61,866 bases of DNA from an uncultured Clostridia bacterium. GTDB taxonomy: Bacteria > Bacillota > Clostridia > Christensenellales > Borkfalkiaceae. The position numbers were made by a program, and so were the translations under genes. The stretch is from the NCBI GenBank assembly GCA_947624805.1, contig CANQLW010000003.1, positions 1 to 61,866 of the forward strand, read 5' to 3'. Shown piece by piece: positions 1 to 10,100 of the stretch. The notes under the pieces are model-generated. The model saw only the letters and a list, made by a program, of their open reading frames with translations. It made no database searches and was not told the DNA's origin. Positions within the stretch are counted from its first letter, which is position 1. Each line of letters starts with the position of its first letter.

Positions 1-47
1 TAACTATAAAAACGGAACGCAAACGGTCAGCCTTGACGAGCTTTCGT

Positions 48-291
48 GTTCGGATTATAATTGCCTCGGTGCACCAAAAAGGCGTAAGGGTCGAAGACCC
101 TGCGCCTTTTTGATTTGTAGTAAGGTGACAGGACTTGAGGGGAGACAAGGCGTTTCTTGCGCTCTTCCACGCGCAAGAAACGCCGCAGGTCGGCGGATTC
201 CACCGCCGACTCGACAATTGATAATTGTCGATCGTGCGCCGCGCTCAAGCGGCAAGTCCTGTCATCCGCACCAAGTCAGTATAATCCGAAC
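48..291. mobile_element. MITE-like multi-hairpin element with terminal inverted repeats
   Basis: Imperfect terminal inverted repeats bound this stretch. GTTCGGATTATA at 48-59 is matched by its reverse complement at 280-291, and GGTGC at 68-72 by GCACC at 268-272. Inside are a hairpin (76-84 with 103-111, plus an inner GGGTC/GACCC stem) and an 11-12 bp stem (126-137 with 253-264) enclosing four arms. The arms are 149-162/171-184 (14 bp, perfect), 189-196/203-210 (8 bp), 211-219/223-231 (9 bp) and 238-242/249-253 (5 bp). No convincing protein is encoded. It could be a miniature transposable element, a structured RNA or a recombination site; the sequence alone does not decide. Confidence 0.6.
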
Positions 292-353
292 CGAATACTC
301 GCAATGGGTGAGTGGTTCGGATTTCCTTTTTCTTTACGAGCATAGTTTCGGGC

Positions 354-382
354 TTGATTGATGCGAAGTTATATGCTATAAT
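354..382 (+). promoter_or_regulatory. Promoter of the 80-residue membrane protein
   Basis: TTGATT at 354-359, a 17-nt spacer and TATAAT at 377-382 with an extended TG. It lies just right of the multi-hairpin element and about 40 nt before the start codon at 421. Confidence 0.7.
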
Positions 383-420
383 ATTAGAACGATAAACAGT
401 AATTAAACGAGGGCTATTTA

Positions 421-663
421 ATGCAAGATGAAACGGTAAAATCTTTAATTCCTGTTAAAGAAATAATTTTTGCAAGCATTATCTGCTTAGCTATGACAAT
501 AATGGACATAACAACTTTCCCCGCAGTTTTGTTTATAAATATAACCATATCAGATATAACGCCGCAGATTTTTACAATAATGATAAATCAGTGGATAGTC
601 ATTTCCATAAGCGGTATCGCAATTAAATTTTTATGTCCGCAACTTTTTAAGCAATTATCATGA
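421..663 (+). CDS. Small two-span membrane protein, DUF2798-like shape
   Basis: An 80-residue protein preceded by a GAGGG ribosome binding site and a strong promoter. Two hydrophobic stretches (about residues 15-38 and 52-70) separated by a short polar turn predict a two-helix membrane protein. Length and spacing resemble DUF2798-type proteins, but I see no diagnostic motif, so the family is tentative. It sits in an AT-rich block with the next two genes, unlike the GC-rich remainder, which suggests recent acquisition. Function unknown. Confidence 0.6.
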   Translation: MQDETVKSLIPVKEIIFASIICLAMTIMDITTFPAVLFINITISDITPQIFTIMINQWIVISISGIAIKFLCPQLFKQLS

Positions 664-692
664 TGATCGCAACCGCGATCAGCCCGTAATCA

Positions 693-1148
693 TTAAACCA
701 GCTCATAAGCCGCCGAATTAAAATTTATTTCTCTGATTTTTTCCAAAACAAACGAAAAACTGCCGCCGTTGCTTTTACCGTCCGATTCAATGATGATATA
801 AATTATTTTATTGCCTGTAAAAGTCTCGGTTTTACTATCAACAGAGCCGTCCGTTGCAATTTCAAATAAGTTCAGTTTTTCATCATTATAATCATAATAA
901 ACTTTTATATTGCCTTCCCGAAGCGTCGCGTCATAAGTGATAAAAACCTCGTCTGCGCGATTGTTTTGCAATTTTATTACATATGTTCCGCTAAAACTTT
1001 CAAAGGAAACCGACGCTTGATTTGAGGTATTTTCCCTTACCATCAGCATTGCGCTATAATGGCTCACATATTTATTTCCGCAAGCAGATATTGTAAAACA
1101 CAATACCAATGTTACCGTTGTAAAGATCACGCTTGCAAATTTTTTCAT
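693..1148 (-). CDS. Small lipoprotein of unknown function
   Basis: A 151-residue secreted protein. I chose the ATG at 1148 because GGAGAAG lies just before it and a good promoter lies upstream; the longer in-frame extension would cross that promoter. The N-terminus is a type II signal peptide ending SACGN (lipid-attached Cys23). The rest is beta-rich with no motif I recognise; the GTYVIKLQNN and SFSFVLE segments suggest a small beta-sandwich of the kind that follows signal peptides in surface lipoproteins. AT-rich like its neighbours. Confidence 0.75.
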   Translation of the reverse strand: MKKFASVIFTTVTLVLCFTISACGNKYVSHYSAMLMVRENTSNQASVSFESFSGTYVIKLQNNRADEVFITYDATLREGNIKVYYDYNDEKLNLFEIATDGSVDSKTETFTGNKIIYIIIESDGKSNGGSFSFVLEKIREINFNSAAYELV

Positions 1149-1187
1149 AATACACTTCTCCGCTGAATTATCGTTTATTCTGATATC

Positions 1188-1216
1188 AATATACCATAAA
1201 CACAGGACAAAATCAA
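1188..1216 (-). promoter_or_regulatory. Promoter of the lipoprotein gene
   Basis: Read on the minus strand, TTGATT (1211-1216), a 17-nt spacer and TATATT (1188-1193). It lies between the lipoprotein start and the end of the MATE gene, so the lipoprotein has its own promoter. Confidence 0.65.
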
Positions 1217-1283
1217 GCGCGGGCGGGGCAAAAAGCGAATGATACCTTTGCGGACGCTTGGGCTTTGGGAATCCCTTCAGGCG

Positions 1284-1299
1284 GCAAGGCCTGCCTTGC
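1284..1299. repeat. Perfect palindrome between MATE and lipoprotein genes
   Basis: GCAAGGC and GCCTTGC separated by CT. It falls just downstream of the MATE stop codon. No U-run follows on either strand, so it is not an obvious intrinsic terminator. Confidence 0.5.
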
Positions 1300-1321
1300 A
1301 CAAATGGAGGTCGGCCGATGC

Positions 1322-2650
1322 CTATTGATCGGAATCTGAAGGTATCGTTGGATCAGTTTGCCGTTTTTTCTCAAATTTCAGCAAAAATAATTTTTCTTCA
1401 CACAGAGATACCGCCAGATGCACTACCATGCCGAAGCCGAACATCAAAATGATCGTGTCCATCGTAAAAGTCAGCGTATTCGTTAAATAGAGGACAAAAA
1501 ATATTCCATAATAAACGATATTGATTATCAGGGAATTGACCGCATTATAAATTGTTTTGCCTAAGCCGATAAAGATGTTATCGATGATCGCACAACCCGC
1601 ATAGGCGATATAAAACGGAGCGAGTTTTATACAGATCAAAAATATTTCATTTGCATTCGACAGTCCTTCGGCGTATTTGAAAAACGGTGTCCAAAGGGGA
1701 ACGGTAACCGCCCAGACAACAATGATGCAAACTGCGATAAAATAGTAATTAAATTGCTTCAATTGCAAATATCCGTCTTTGCAATCGCGCTTGATCACCT
1801 CGCTCAATGCGGTAACCGGTATCAGCAGCCAACCCCATATAAAATTGTTCGCTATCCAGTAGTTTCCCTGCTCGGAAACCATATTTACCATTTTACAAAT
1901 CATGATCGCGTAGATAAAGTTATCTATGAATTGTTGTAAACCCGAAAAAACACCGATCCTGCTCCATTCTTTCAGGACGGCCAGATCACTTCTGTGGAAC
2001 CAACAAAATTTAACGCATTTCTGGAAATAGAGCAACAAAAATCCGGAGACCGACAGAATGGCGTTCACGATGATATTTGAAATGGCGATCCCGTATATAC
2101 CGAAATTGGGTATAAACAGAAAGTCTGCGATCAAAGACAGCGCCGTCTGTACCGCCAAAAATATGTAAACGTTTTTATCTTTGCCGACGACAACGAAAAC
2201 GACATTGATAAAACTGACGAGTATGCCGACCATAAACGCGATCGTTTCAAGTTGCAAATATGTATTTGCGGTAGCAATGTCGATTTCATTCGGGTTCATT
2301 GCCTTCAGTAAGACATTTCCGTAAATCAATACGCCGATTGAAAACAAAGCATAGAGAATAAAGGTCAAAAAGCCCGTTTTGAATGTATGTTTTGCAAAAT
2401 TTTCACTGTCATTTTTGAAAATTTTATTGAGTACGGAATAAAGCGGAACGATTAAAAATGCTTGCAGCGTTTCATTGATCAAATCGAACCATTCCATTTG
2501 TCCGATGATATCGAACGCCGCACTTGGATTGTTGGATGAGATAATAAAAGTTTTAACGGTCTGATAAATCGCGGGAATCAGCGCCAGTGCACACAGAGCC
2601 GCAAACAATCGCTAATTGAAACTTTTGAGTTGCTTAAAACGTTCTTTCAT
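1322..2650 (-). pseudogene. MATE-family multidrug/Na+ antiporter interrupted by an in-frame TAG
   Basis: Twelve hydrophobic segments and the overall pattern fit a MATE efflux transporter, which exports cationic compounds in exchange for Na+ or H+. The natural start is the ATG at 2650: it has AAAGGAG just upstream and a near-consensus promoter. From there the frame reads 12 codons (starting MKERFKQL), meets TAG at 2612-2614 and then runs open for 429 codons. A TTG two codons after the TAG (2606-2608) is the first possible restart, but it has no ribosome binding site. So this is a fresh pseudogene, a stop-restart gene, or an amber-readthrough gene. The 428-residue remainder is nearly full length and shows no other damage. 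AT-rich relative to the rest of the window. Confidence 0.7.
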
Positions 2651-2686
2651 ATCTGCTCCTTTGGGCCAAACAAATTGCACATTGGA

Positions 2687-2714
2687 ATTATAGCACAAAC
2701 CGTGATTTTGTCAA
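2687..2714 (-). promoter_or_regulatory. Promoter of the MATE gene
   Basis: On the minus strand, TTGACA (2709-2714), a 16-nt spacer and an extended TGC-TATAAT (2687-2692). It is intact despite the amber codon in the gene. Confidence 0.75.
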
Positions 2715-2794
2715 ACAAAACTTTATTTCTGACGCAACATCCCTGTTCCCCATAGCTACTTTGATAAATAAATTGATGAAAATATATGAAGTAC

Positions 2795-2823
2795 TTGAAA
2801 AGGACGGGTGTTTATGATATGAT
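2795..2823 (+). promoter_or_regulatory. Promoter of the GNAT gene
   Basis: TTGAAA (2795-2800), 17-nt spacer, TATGAT (2818-2823). About 110 nt of untranslated leader follow before the start at 2935; I see no known riboswitch in it. Confidence 0.6.
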
Positions 2824-2934
2824 ATGGGACAGACGAAGCGTAGGGGACTTCCGGAAAGAACGTCATATTCTTTCGGCGGCTCACCGAAAACTTTGTCATT
2901 CCCGTGTCGGAAAAAACCGTAAGAGGAGATTGTA

Positions 2935-3840
2935 ATGAAGAGGATCGATAGGGAAAGAGATCGGATCGAAGAAGAGGCGATCGCATATCTGAGAAGCACG
3001 CTGTATGACGGGCGTCCCGACGATTGTCCCAAATTTTTGCATTTCTCGATCACCGCGCGCGACAAGAGGCGGTGGCCGAAAGAATACCAAAAGGGGATAT
3101 CGTGTTTCAAGGCGCTGTTTGCAACGGGAGAGGAGGGGCATCGGCTTGCCCTCTGGAATATGCTCGTAAATTACTGTGCACCCGACGCGACGTTCTGCAA
3201 GAGGGATTTTTCCGATGAAGAATATACCTTCCTCCAAACGGCCATGAAGGCGGACTGGGCGCCGATCGAGGCAAATGTCAACAGGCCGATCGTAACAGAG
3301 CGTCTCCTTCTGCGGCCGATCGAACGGGAAGATCAAAAGATCCTTGCCGAACATTTCAAAAATGACGGCGATTTTGTCCTCTTCACGGGGTCTGAACCCA
3401 CAAATAAAAATTTACGGGAGTTCACGATCCCTTTGAGACGGTACACCTATTTTGCGATCGAGCGGAGGGCCGATAAAAAACTGCTCGGCTACATCGGTTT
3501 GAGCATCAAATGGGAGTCCGCTACGGGTCTGATCGAATACTATCTCTTCAAAGAGGAGCGGAGAAAGGGATATTGCAAGGAGGCAGTCGGGGCGCTCACC
3601 AAAGTTACCCTGAAGGGCAAACTTTATATGCCCGTTGAGACGGTGCAATTCGGCGTCTACGGGAAAAAGGTCATCCGTCTGAACGCGATTCGCGCCCGTA
3701 TTTCGTCGGACAACACGGCGTCGCAGAGGACGGTGGAGAGCTGCGGATTCGTCCACGAGGCGACCATACATCAGACGCTGCATAAGGGCTCTGCGGGCTG
3801 GACGGATGAGGAAATTTATTACCTGACAAGCGAGATGTGA
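2935..3840 (+). CDS. GNAT-family N-acetyltransferase with an extra N-terminal domain
   Basis: A 301-residue cytoplasmic protein with an AGAGGAG ribosome binding site. Residues from about 120 onward form a RimJ/RimL-type acetyltransferase domain: it opens with the family's TERLLLRP strand, continues with a LIEYYLF segment and the acetyl-CoA loop ERRKGYCKEA, and ends with the NTASQRTVESCGF helix that usually closes the fold. The first 115 residues, rich in charged helix, are an added domain I do not recognise. The substrate cannot be told from sequence. It opens a plus-strand pair with the Sel1 protein 53 nt downstream. Confidence 0.85.
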   Translation: MKRIDRERDRIEEEAIAYLRSTLYDGRPDDCPKFLHFSITARDKRRWPKEYQKGISCFKALFATGEEGHRLALWNMLVNYCAPDATFCKRDFSDEEYTFLQTAMKADWAPIEANVNRPIVTERLLLRPIEREDQKILAEHFKNDGDFVLFTGSEPTNKNLREFTIPLRRYTYFAIERRADKKLLGYIGLSIKWESATGLIEYYLFKEERRKGYCKEAVGALTKVTLKGKLYMPVETVQFGVYGKKVIRLNAIRARISSDNTASQRTVESCGFVHEATIHQTLHKGSAGWTDEEIYYLTSEM

Positions 3841-3893
3841 AAGGGACGGAAAGAGCATTCGCATGATCGGATGTCTTTACGGAGGGAAAGAAT

Positions 3894-5201
3894 ATGGAAA
3901 TGACGCAACAGGAATATTGGGCAAATATTGTAGGCATCATGGCGGGGGATCCCGATTCGATCACCGAGTTTGGGTGTCTCTATGAGGCGGGCGGCTCCAT
4001 CGATACGGGGGCTAAGGTGGTCCCCATCGAACAAAATCTTCCCAAGGCCGCCGATTATTACAGAAAGGCGGCGGAAATGGGCGGCGACAGGGCTGCCTAC
4101 CTCCTCGGAAGATGCTATATGAAGGGCATCGGCGTCGAGAAGGATGCCGCAAAGGGGGCCGAGTACTATCGGCAGGCCGTTTCCCTCGGATATCATACCG
4201 CGCTCTACGCACTCGGACTCTGCTATGAGCAAGGGGACGGCGTCGGACAGGATCTTTGCAAGGCGGCGGAGTACTATCGGCAAGCCGCCGCGCATGATGT
4301 GCCCGAGGCGCTCCGTGCGTATGCGCTCTGCTTGGAGCAGGGCATCGGCGTCAAACAAGATCTCCTTCAGGCGTGGCGCTATCTCCGTCTTGCCGAGAAG
4401 AGCGGCGTTCATGACGCCGAGGCGGCGGAGCGGATCGCGGCCGAGGCGGAGAAGGCGGAGATCGCCGAACTGCTCTATGAGATTGCCGTCGCCGCGCGCG
4501 ACAGGGAGACTTTTCTCAAATTCTGCGGGAAGGCCGCATCGCTCGGGTTCATGACCGCACAGCGTGACCTTGCAGACAGCTATGCTAAAGATACGACGTG
4601 CTCCCCCGAACAGTGCGAGGAGACGGTCAGGCTCTACCGCGCCGCGGCCGCGCAGGGCGACGCCCATTCCCTGTTTCGCCTCGGCTGTTATACCCGTAAC
4701 GGGGAGATGGGGGTCGAAAAAAACGAGGAAGAGGGGATTGGCATGATCTTCCGTGCGGCAGAGGCGGGGGATCAGGAGGCATACGATCTCTCCCTCGAGA
4801 TCCGTGAAGAACAGGACGAAGCGAGCAGACAGCTCCACCTCGCCGACATCCTTCTGCCCTATACGAGAGACGACATCCTGTCCATGGACCGTATCGTCAT
4901 CAAGGACAACGGCCTCGTAACGGCGCTTCAGGTGAGCAGCGGGACGAGGGGACTCGGCGGATCGAACAATTCTCCCTATACGTCGGACGGCGTGACCGTT
5001 TATCCGCTCGCGGAGCTCGAGGGAAAACCGCCCCTTGAATGCTTCGGGATCTCCGTCCGTGCGGTGGTGGGCTGTGTCATCTATGCAGTCGTCGGCGGCA
5101 GGGCGTGCGCCCGCCGCGCGGAGCTCGGGTTTGGTGGCGCCTATGAGATCGGTTACGATACGGAGCTGCGCTACTCGCTCGTCGGTATCTACGGCGATTG
5201 A
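3894..5201 (+). CDS. Sel1-repeat (TPR-like) protein
   Basis: 435 residues, started by ATG with GGAGGGAA just upstream. Residues about 45-170 hold tandem Sel1 repeats with the family's A-x-x-Y-Y-R-x-A-A signature followed by A-x-x-x-L-G-x-C-Y-x-x-G; further degenerate copies reach about residue 300. Sel1 repeats form alpha-solenoids that scaffold protein-protein contacts. The last 110 residues are not repeats and end in beta-rich sequence of unknown type. There is no signal peptide, so it is cytoplasmic. It probably shares a transcript with the acetyltransferase before it. Confidence 0.85.
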   Translation: MEMTQQEYWANIVGIMAGDPDSITEFGCLYEAGGSIDTGAKVVPIEQNLPKAADYYRKAAEMGGDRAAYLLGRCYMKGIGVEKDAAKGAEYYRQAVSLGYHTALYALGLCYEQGDGVGQDLCKAAEYYRQAAAHDVPEALRAYALCLEQGIGVKQDLLQAWRYLRLAEKSGVHDAEAAERIAAEAEKAEIAELLYEIAVAARDRETFLKFCGKAASLGFMTAQRDLADSYAKDTTCSPEQCEETVRLYRAAAAQGDAHSLFRLGCYTRNGEMGVEKNEEEGIGMIFRAAEAGDQEAYDLSLEIREEQDEASRQLHLADILLPYTRDDILSMDRIVIKDNGLVTALQVSSGTRGLGGSNNSPYTSDGVTVYPLAELEGKPPLECFGISVRAVVGCVIYAVVGGRACARRAELGFGGAYEIGYDTELRYSLVGIYGD

Positions 5202-5281
5202 CGGTTTTTGCCCATCTATTCAATGAATTCGATATTCTATGAGTCTAATTCACAAAAACAGAAATTATTTTTCAAAAACTA

Positions 5282-5310
5282 TTGCAAAATAAAATTTTTT
5301 GATGTATAAT
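5282..5310 (+). promoter_or_regulatory. Promoter of the TGS-uridine kinase gene
   Basis: TTGCAA (5282-5287), 17-nt spacer, TATAAT (5305-5310); the start codon follows at 5346 behind AGAGGGG. Confidence 0.7.
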
Positions 5311-5345
5311 GATGTTTCCATGAAAGAAATAAGAGGGGAAACATT

Positions 5346-7004
5346 ATGATCACAGTCAATTTCAACAACCAACAGCTGTCAGTCGTCCCGGGGACGAGAG
5401 TCCTCGAACTCGTCGAAAAAAAGGACAGGAAGAATCTGGTCGTGTGTCAGGTGGGCGCACAGGTCAAGGAACTCAACTACATCCTGTCCGAGAAAAACGA
5501 TGGGATGACCATCCGCCTTTTGAACCTGAGCAACGCCGAGGCGGGCAGGGCATACAGCGCGAGCCTCCGCTACATCGTCGCAATGGCGTTTTACAGGATC
5601 TATCCCGACGTCAAGATCAGATTTTCGTACAATATCGCCCGTTCGATCTCCTGTCAGGCCGTCACCAAGAGTTTTAATATGTCGAGAGCGGTCGATGCGA
5701 TCTCTGCCGAGGTCAAGCGGATCATCGAAGAAGACCTTCCCATCGAGCGCGTGACGGTCACGATCGAGGAGGCGACGGAGATCTACAAGAGATTCCATCT
5801 CGACGACAAGATCGATATTCTCAAATACCGTCCCGAAAACACGGTGCATCTGTATAAGTGCGGCGATTACTATAACTATCTCCACAATTACATGGTGCCC
5901 TCCACGGGATGTGTGCGCAATTATACGATCACGCCGTACAGCCCCGGCATCATCATCCAATATCCCCGTCACGATCTCGACACCAACATCCCCGAGTTCG
6001 AAGAGGAGGCGACCTACTGTAAGACCTTGCAGAGGGCATACGACTGGGCGGTGAAGACGAAGACGCAGACCGTCACGGACATCAACCGTAAGATCGACCG
6101 CGGCGAGGTCCTTGAGTTCGTGCAGATGTGCGAGGCGCATCACAACAAACAGCTTGCAGAGCTCGGCGACCTCATCGAGGACGAGATCGACGACGTCAGG
6201 CTCGTCGCGATCGCGGGGCCCAGCTCGAGCGGGAAGACGACCTTCTGCAACCGTCTCAGGATCGAGCTCCTCTCGCGGGGGATCAATCCCGTCACCATCT
6301 CCTTGGATGATTATTACTTCGAAAAGAAAAAGATCTGCGAAATGCAGGGCAAACCCGTCGAAAAGCTCGATCTCGAGCACATCGACTGCCTCGACATCGA
6401 ACAGTTCAACAAGGACCTCTTCGACCTCATCAACGGGGAGGAAGTCACCCTGCCGCGCTTCAATTTCAAGACGGACAGACGGGAAGAGGGGAAGACGATC
6501 AGGGTCGAACAGAATGTTCCCATCATCATCGAGGGGATCCATGCCCTGAACGAAAAGCTGACGAAATCCATCCCGAAACATCAGAAATTCAAGATCTATA
6601 TCGCCCCGCACGCACAGATGAACATCGACAACCACTCGCCGCTGTCCATCACGAACGCGCGGCTCATCCGCAGGATCGTTCGCGACATGAAGTTCAGGAA
6701 CTGTCCCGCGGCGGCGACGATCGATATGTGGCAATCTGTGCGGAACGGCGAATTCCGCTGGATCTATCCCAATCAGGAGAATGCCGATTATGTCTTCAAT
6801 TCCAGCCTCGGGTATGAGCTCTGCGTGCTGAAAAAACAGGCCATGGAGGCCCTGACGCAGATTACCCCGCAGGATCCGCAGTATCTCGTCGCAAACAGAC
6901 TCATCAAGACGCTGAAATATTTCCGCCAGATCGACGACGATTCCATCATCCCGTGCAACTCCCTGTTAAGAGAGTTCATCGGCGGAAGCTGCTTTAACGT
7001 TTGA
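5346..7004 (+). CDS. TGS domain / threonyl-tRNA synthetase-like / uridine kinase-family protein
   Basis: 552 residues. The first 60 resemble a TGS domain. Residues about 65-210 resemble the second additional (editing-like) domain of threonyl-tRNA synthetase. Residues about 280-500 are a uridine kinase/phosphoribulokinase-type P-loop domain: the Walker A motif GPSSSGKT lies at 291-298 and a LDDYYF strand follows, as in Udk. This three-part architecture is common in Firmicutes, where it is annotated as nucleoside kinase; the true substrate is uncertain. Single-gene transcript with its own promoter and terminator. Confidence 0.88.
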   Translation: MITVNFNNQQLSVVPGTRVLELVEKKDRKNLVVCQVGAQVKELNYILSEKNDGMTIRLLNLSNAEAGRAYSASLRYIVAMAFYRIYPDVKIRFSYNIARSISCQAVTKSFNMSRAVDAISAEVKRIIEEDLPIERVTVTIEEATEIYKRFHLDDKIDILKYRPENTVHLYKCGDYYNYLHNYMVPSTGCVRNYTITPYSPGIIIQYPRHDLDTNIPEFEEEATYCKTLQRAYDWAVKTKTQTVTDINRKIDRGEVLEFVQMCEAHHNKQLAELGDLIEDEIDDVRLVAIAGPSSSGKTTFCNRLRIELLSRGINPVTISLDDYYFEKKKICEMQGKPVEKLDLEHIDCLDIEQFNKDLFDLINGEEVTLPRFNFKTDRREEGKTIRVEQNVPIIIEGIHALNEKLTKSIPKHQKFKIYIAPHAQMNIDNHSPLSITNARLIRRIVRDMKFRNCPAAATIDMWQSVRNGEFRWIYPNQENADYVFNSSLGYELCVLKKQAMEALTQITPQDPQYLVANRLIKTLKYFRQIDDDSIIPCNSLLREFIGGSCFNV

Positions 7005-7009
7005 TTTTG

Positions 7010-7047
7010 AAAAAGAGAGGGAAACGAACAAGTTTTCCCTCTTTTTC
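7010..7047 (+). terminator. Intrinsic terminator after the kinase gene
   Basis: AAAAAGAG(AG)GGAAA pairs with TTTTCCCTCTTTTT across a short loop, a 2-nt bulge interrupting the stem. The right arm itself supplies the U-run. Confidence 0.7.
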
Positions 7048-7119
7048 TATGGATCGCACGCGGCGGGGTGTTCAGTTTTTTCATTCACCCGATCGCACAT
7101 TCAATTTAATGTAGAGTGA

Positions 7120-7149
7120 TTGCAAGCGCCGTCCCGTATATGATATGAT
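7120..7149 (+). promoter_or_regulatory. Promoter of the M60 peptidase gene
   Basis: TTGCAA (7120-7125), 18-nt spacer, TATGAT (7144-7149). The -10 box overlaps an upstream in-frame ATG at 7145, which argues for the start at 7187. Confidence 0.55.
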
Positions 7150-7186
7150 ACGATCGCAACAGGAGAGAAAACGGGAGATAACAAGT

Positions 7187-10100
7187 ATGGGAAAGAAAAA
7201 GATCCTCACAGCTCTGACAGCAGCCGCTGCTGTACTCTGCCTCGTCCTCGGCATTTTGTTTGCATGGGGCGCAAAGCTCTTTGTGCACGCGGAACCTGCC
7301 GTAAACAGCGACATGACGCTGCGCCTTGAAGCGCTCGGCGAAGACAGCGAGTATCTGAAAAACGGCTATCTCGAGCGCTACGGCGTCCCGATAGAGAAGT
7401 TTACCTATAAAAACAACGGCGGTGCAGAGAACGGTGCGCCGCTTTCCTATGCCTTTGACAGAAATTTCGGCTCCGTCTGGCGTTCCCTCACCCAAACCAA
7501 GGAGAACGACCCCGAGACGGTCAATTATGTCGAGGTGGAATTCAAAACGCCCACGCGCATTGACCGTATCGTCTATCAGGCGGACAGCAGCTGGTACGAC
7601 CGCGGCTATTTCAACACGCTCACCCTGTCCTATACGACTACGCAGGGCGAGACGAAATTGCAGCCCCTCGTCTCGAAGCAGACGGACAGCATCGTCCTGC
7701 TGACCCTCGGGGAGAGCGTGACCGCGAAGAAGATCAAACTCGAATGGACAAAAGTGCCCACCAACCACAGGACGGTGGCGGCGGCGAGCGAGATCATATT
7801 CCTGCAACCGCACAGCGCAGACGTCGAGGCGATCCAGAATATGTTTACCGACTACGCCCAGCTGCACCTCGACGAGACGAAGATCAGGAGCAAGGCCGAT
7901 GTCGCGGCGTTGCGCGAGAAAGTCAAGGATTATGCCTCTTATGACGGCGAGCTGAACTATCTTCTGACGCGGGCGGAGCAAGTTCTCGACAAGACGGTCT
8001 ATTTCGAGGCCCGCCGCGAGATGAGTACGGATCCGAAGGCTGCGAACGTCATCACGCAGCACGGCGATGTGGCGGGGTATGCCCGCGGCGAGCTCAAATT
8101 TGCATGGTTTGGGACGAACAGACAGGCGACGGGTGTGAGCGTCTCGCCCGATGACGAACTCGTCGTCTATGTCACGGGCGAAGAGGGGGATCCGCTTCCG
8201 AGCATCGTCACGACACAGCACTGGGGCAGCTGGAAGAGCTGGCGGAGCGGGGAATATAAACTCCGCCTCGGGAAGAACGTCATCAAGCCCAACAGCTATT
8301 TGCAGGAGGGCTATACGACCAATACGGGAGATTCGCTCCCTGCGGGCGGGCCCGTGTACATCGTCAATCCCTATGAGAGCGGGAAACAGTCTTCCAAGGT
8401 CAAGGTCTACCTCGAGGGCGGCGATCTTTTCCCCATTTACCGTGAAGACGGCGACGAAAATTCCTACAAAAAGATCCTTGCCGACTATGCCGATACGGTT
8501 CGCCGCGACAGGGAAGACAACGCGGAGTCCAAGGCATACAAAGTCGTGGACGTGACGGAGATCGTCAGCGATCACATCATCATCACCGTGACGGCGACGA
8601 GGGCGGACGCGCTCTATAACGGCGAAAGTTACAGCCCCCTTCAGGCGACGAAAAACTGGGATACCTATGTCGAACAGCTCCTCAAATACGACGGCGTTGT
8701 CTTTGAGAACACAAAAGAGGCGGAGGAGGCCGTCGGCGGCAGATACGACAAGCGTTGCGAATGGCTCAACTGCAACATCCGTCTCGCCCAGCCCTACGGC
8801 GCGGCGTATGCCCATATCGAGCACGTCGGCATTCAGGTGAGCTGGGAAGCGACGGCGATCACGGGCGGCCCGGGGTTCGGCTGGGGGTACACGCACGAGC
8901 TCGGGCATATGCTGGACATCGGCGAGCGTACCGTCTCGGAGTGCTCCAACAATATGATCTCCAAGTTCCACGAGACGGTGATCGAGAGGACGGCGACCCG
9001 CGGCGACTTTGAAAAGACAACGGCCGCGCTTGCCCCCGATGCGCATATGGATTCCTATTGGAACACCAACCGCGGGAATTTCATCTTCTGGTGGCTCATC
9101 GAGAGCTATTACCCGGGGTTCTGGGCACGGCTCGACAACAGATACCGCTATGAGGACGTCTATCAAGATATCTATGAGGGGCTCTCGGACGAGGAAAAGA
9201 AGTCTCTCGGCACGATGAATGCGACGGAGAAGCAGGTCTATCTCTCCTCGCTCGTCACGGGGGACGATCTTTCGTACTATTTCGAACGCTGGGGATATAA
9301 CCTCGGCACGAAGGATTTCATCTTCGAAGCGGACGGCGAAAATACCTCCGAGGCATTCAAAAAGGCGATGCAGGTCGCAAAGGAGAAGCATCGCATTTCC
9401 GAGGAAAACAAGCCGAAACTCTGGTATCTTGACGCCGCCCAGTGGCTGATCCGCTATTACGGCAAGAGCGAGCTCTACACGGGAGCGGAGACGCCCACGG
9501 TGGACGCCGTGACCAAGAGCGCGAACGGGTACAATCTCATCATCAGCGGGGAAGGCTTCGGCAGAGAGGAACACCTCGGCTACGAAGTCCTCGAGGGCTC
9601 GGGGACGGACTGGAAGGTCATCGGCTTCACCTACGACAGGATGTTCCTCGACACAAATACCTATGAAACGGGCTATGCGCCCACCTACAAAGTCGTTGCA
9701 TACGACCGTGCCCTGCAAACATCTGCGGAGAGCGCGCCGAAGCAGTACGCACGGGCGACGGCAGACGAGGGCGTTTGCAGGATCGGGACAGATTATTTCG
9801 CATCGCTCTATGAGGCGGTCGCCGCGGCAAAGGGCGGACAGACGATCGTCCTGCTCAAAGATACCTATGAGACGGGCATCCTCATCGACAAAGAGATCAC
9901 GATCACGGCGGAGAAGGCCGTCACGGTCACCAAGGGCGGCCCGCAGTCCATCTTCATCGTCGAAAAGCGGGACGACGAGGAGAACAACATCCACAGAGAC
10001 GGGAAACTCACCCTCACGGGCAGCGCTTCGGCGCTCATTACGCTCGACGGCGGAGGGATCGAGACGACGGAATCGCTCATCTCCCTCACGGGCGGAACAC

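Noticed and set aside
110..361. Plus-strand frame of 83 codons through the left-edge element
   Set aside because: Composed of the arms of the hairpins (low-complexity Arg/Pro/Ser), no ribosome binding site; the inverted-repeat structure explains the sequence better.
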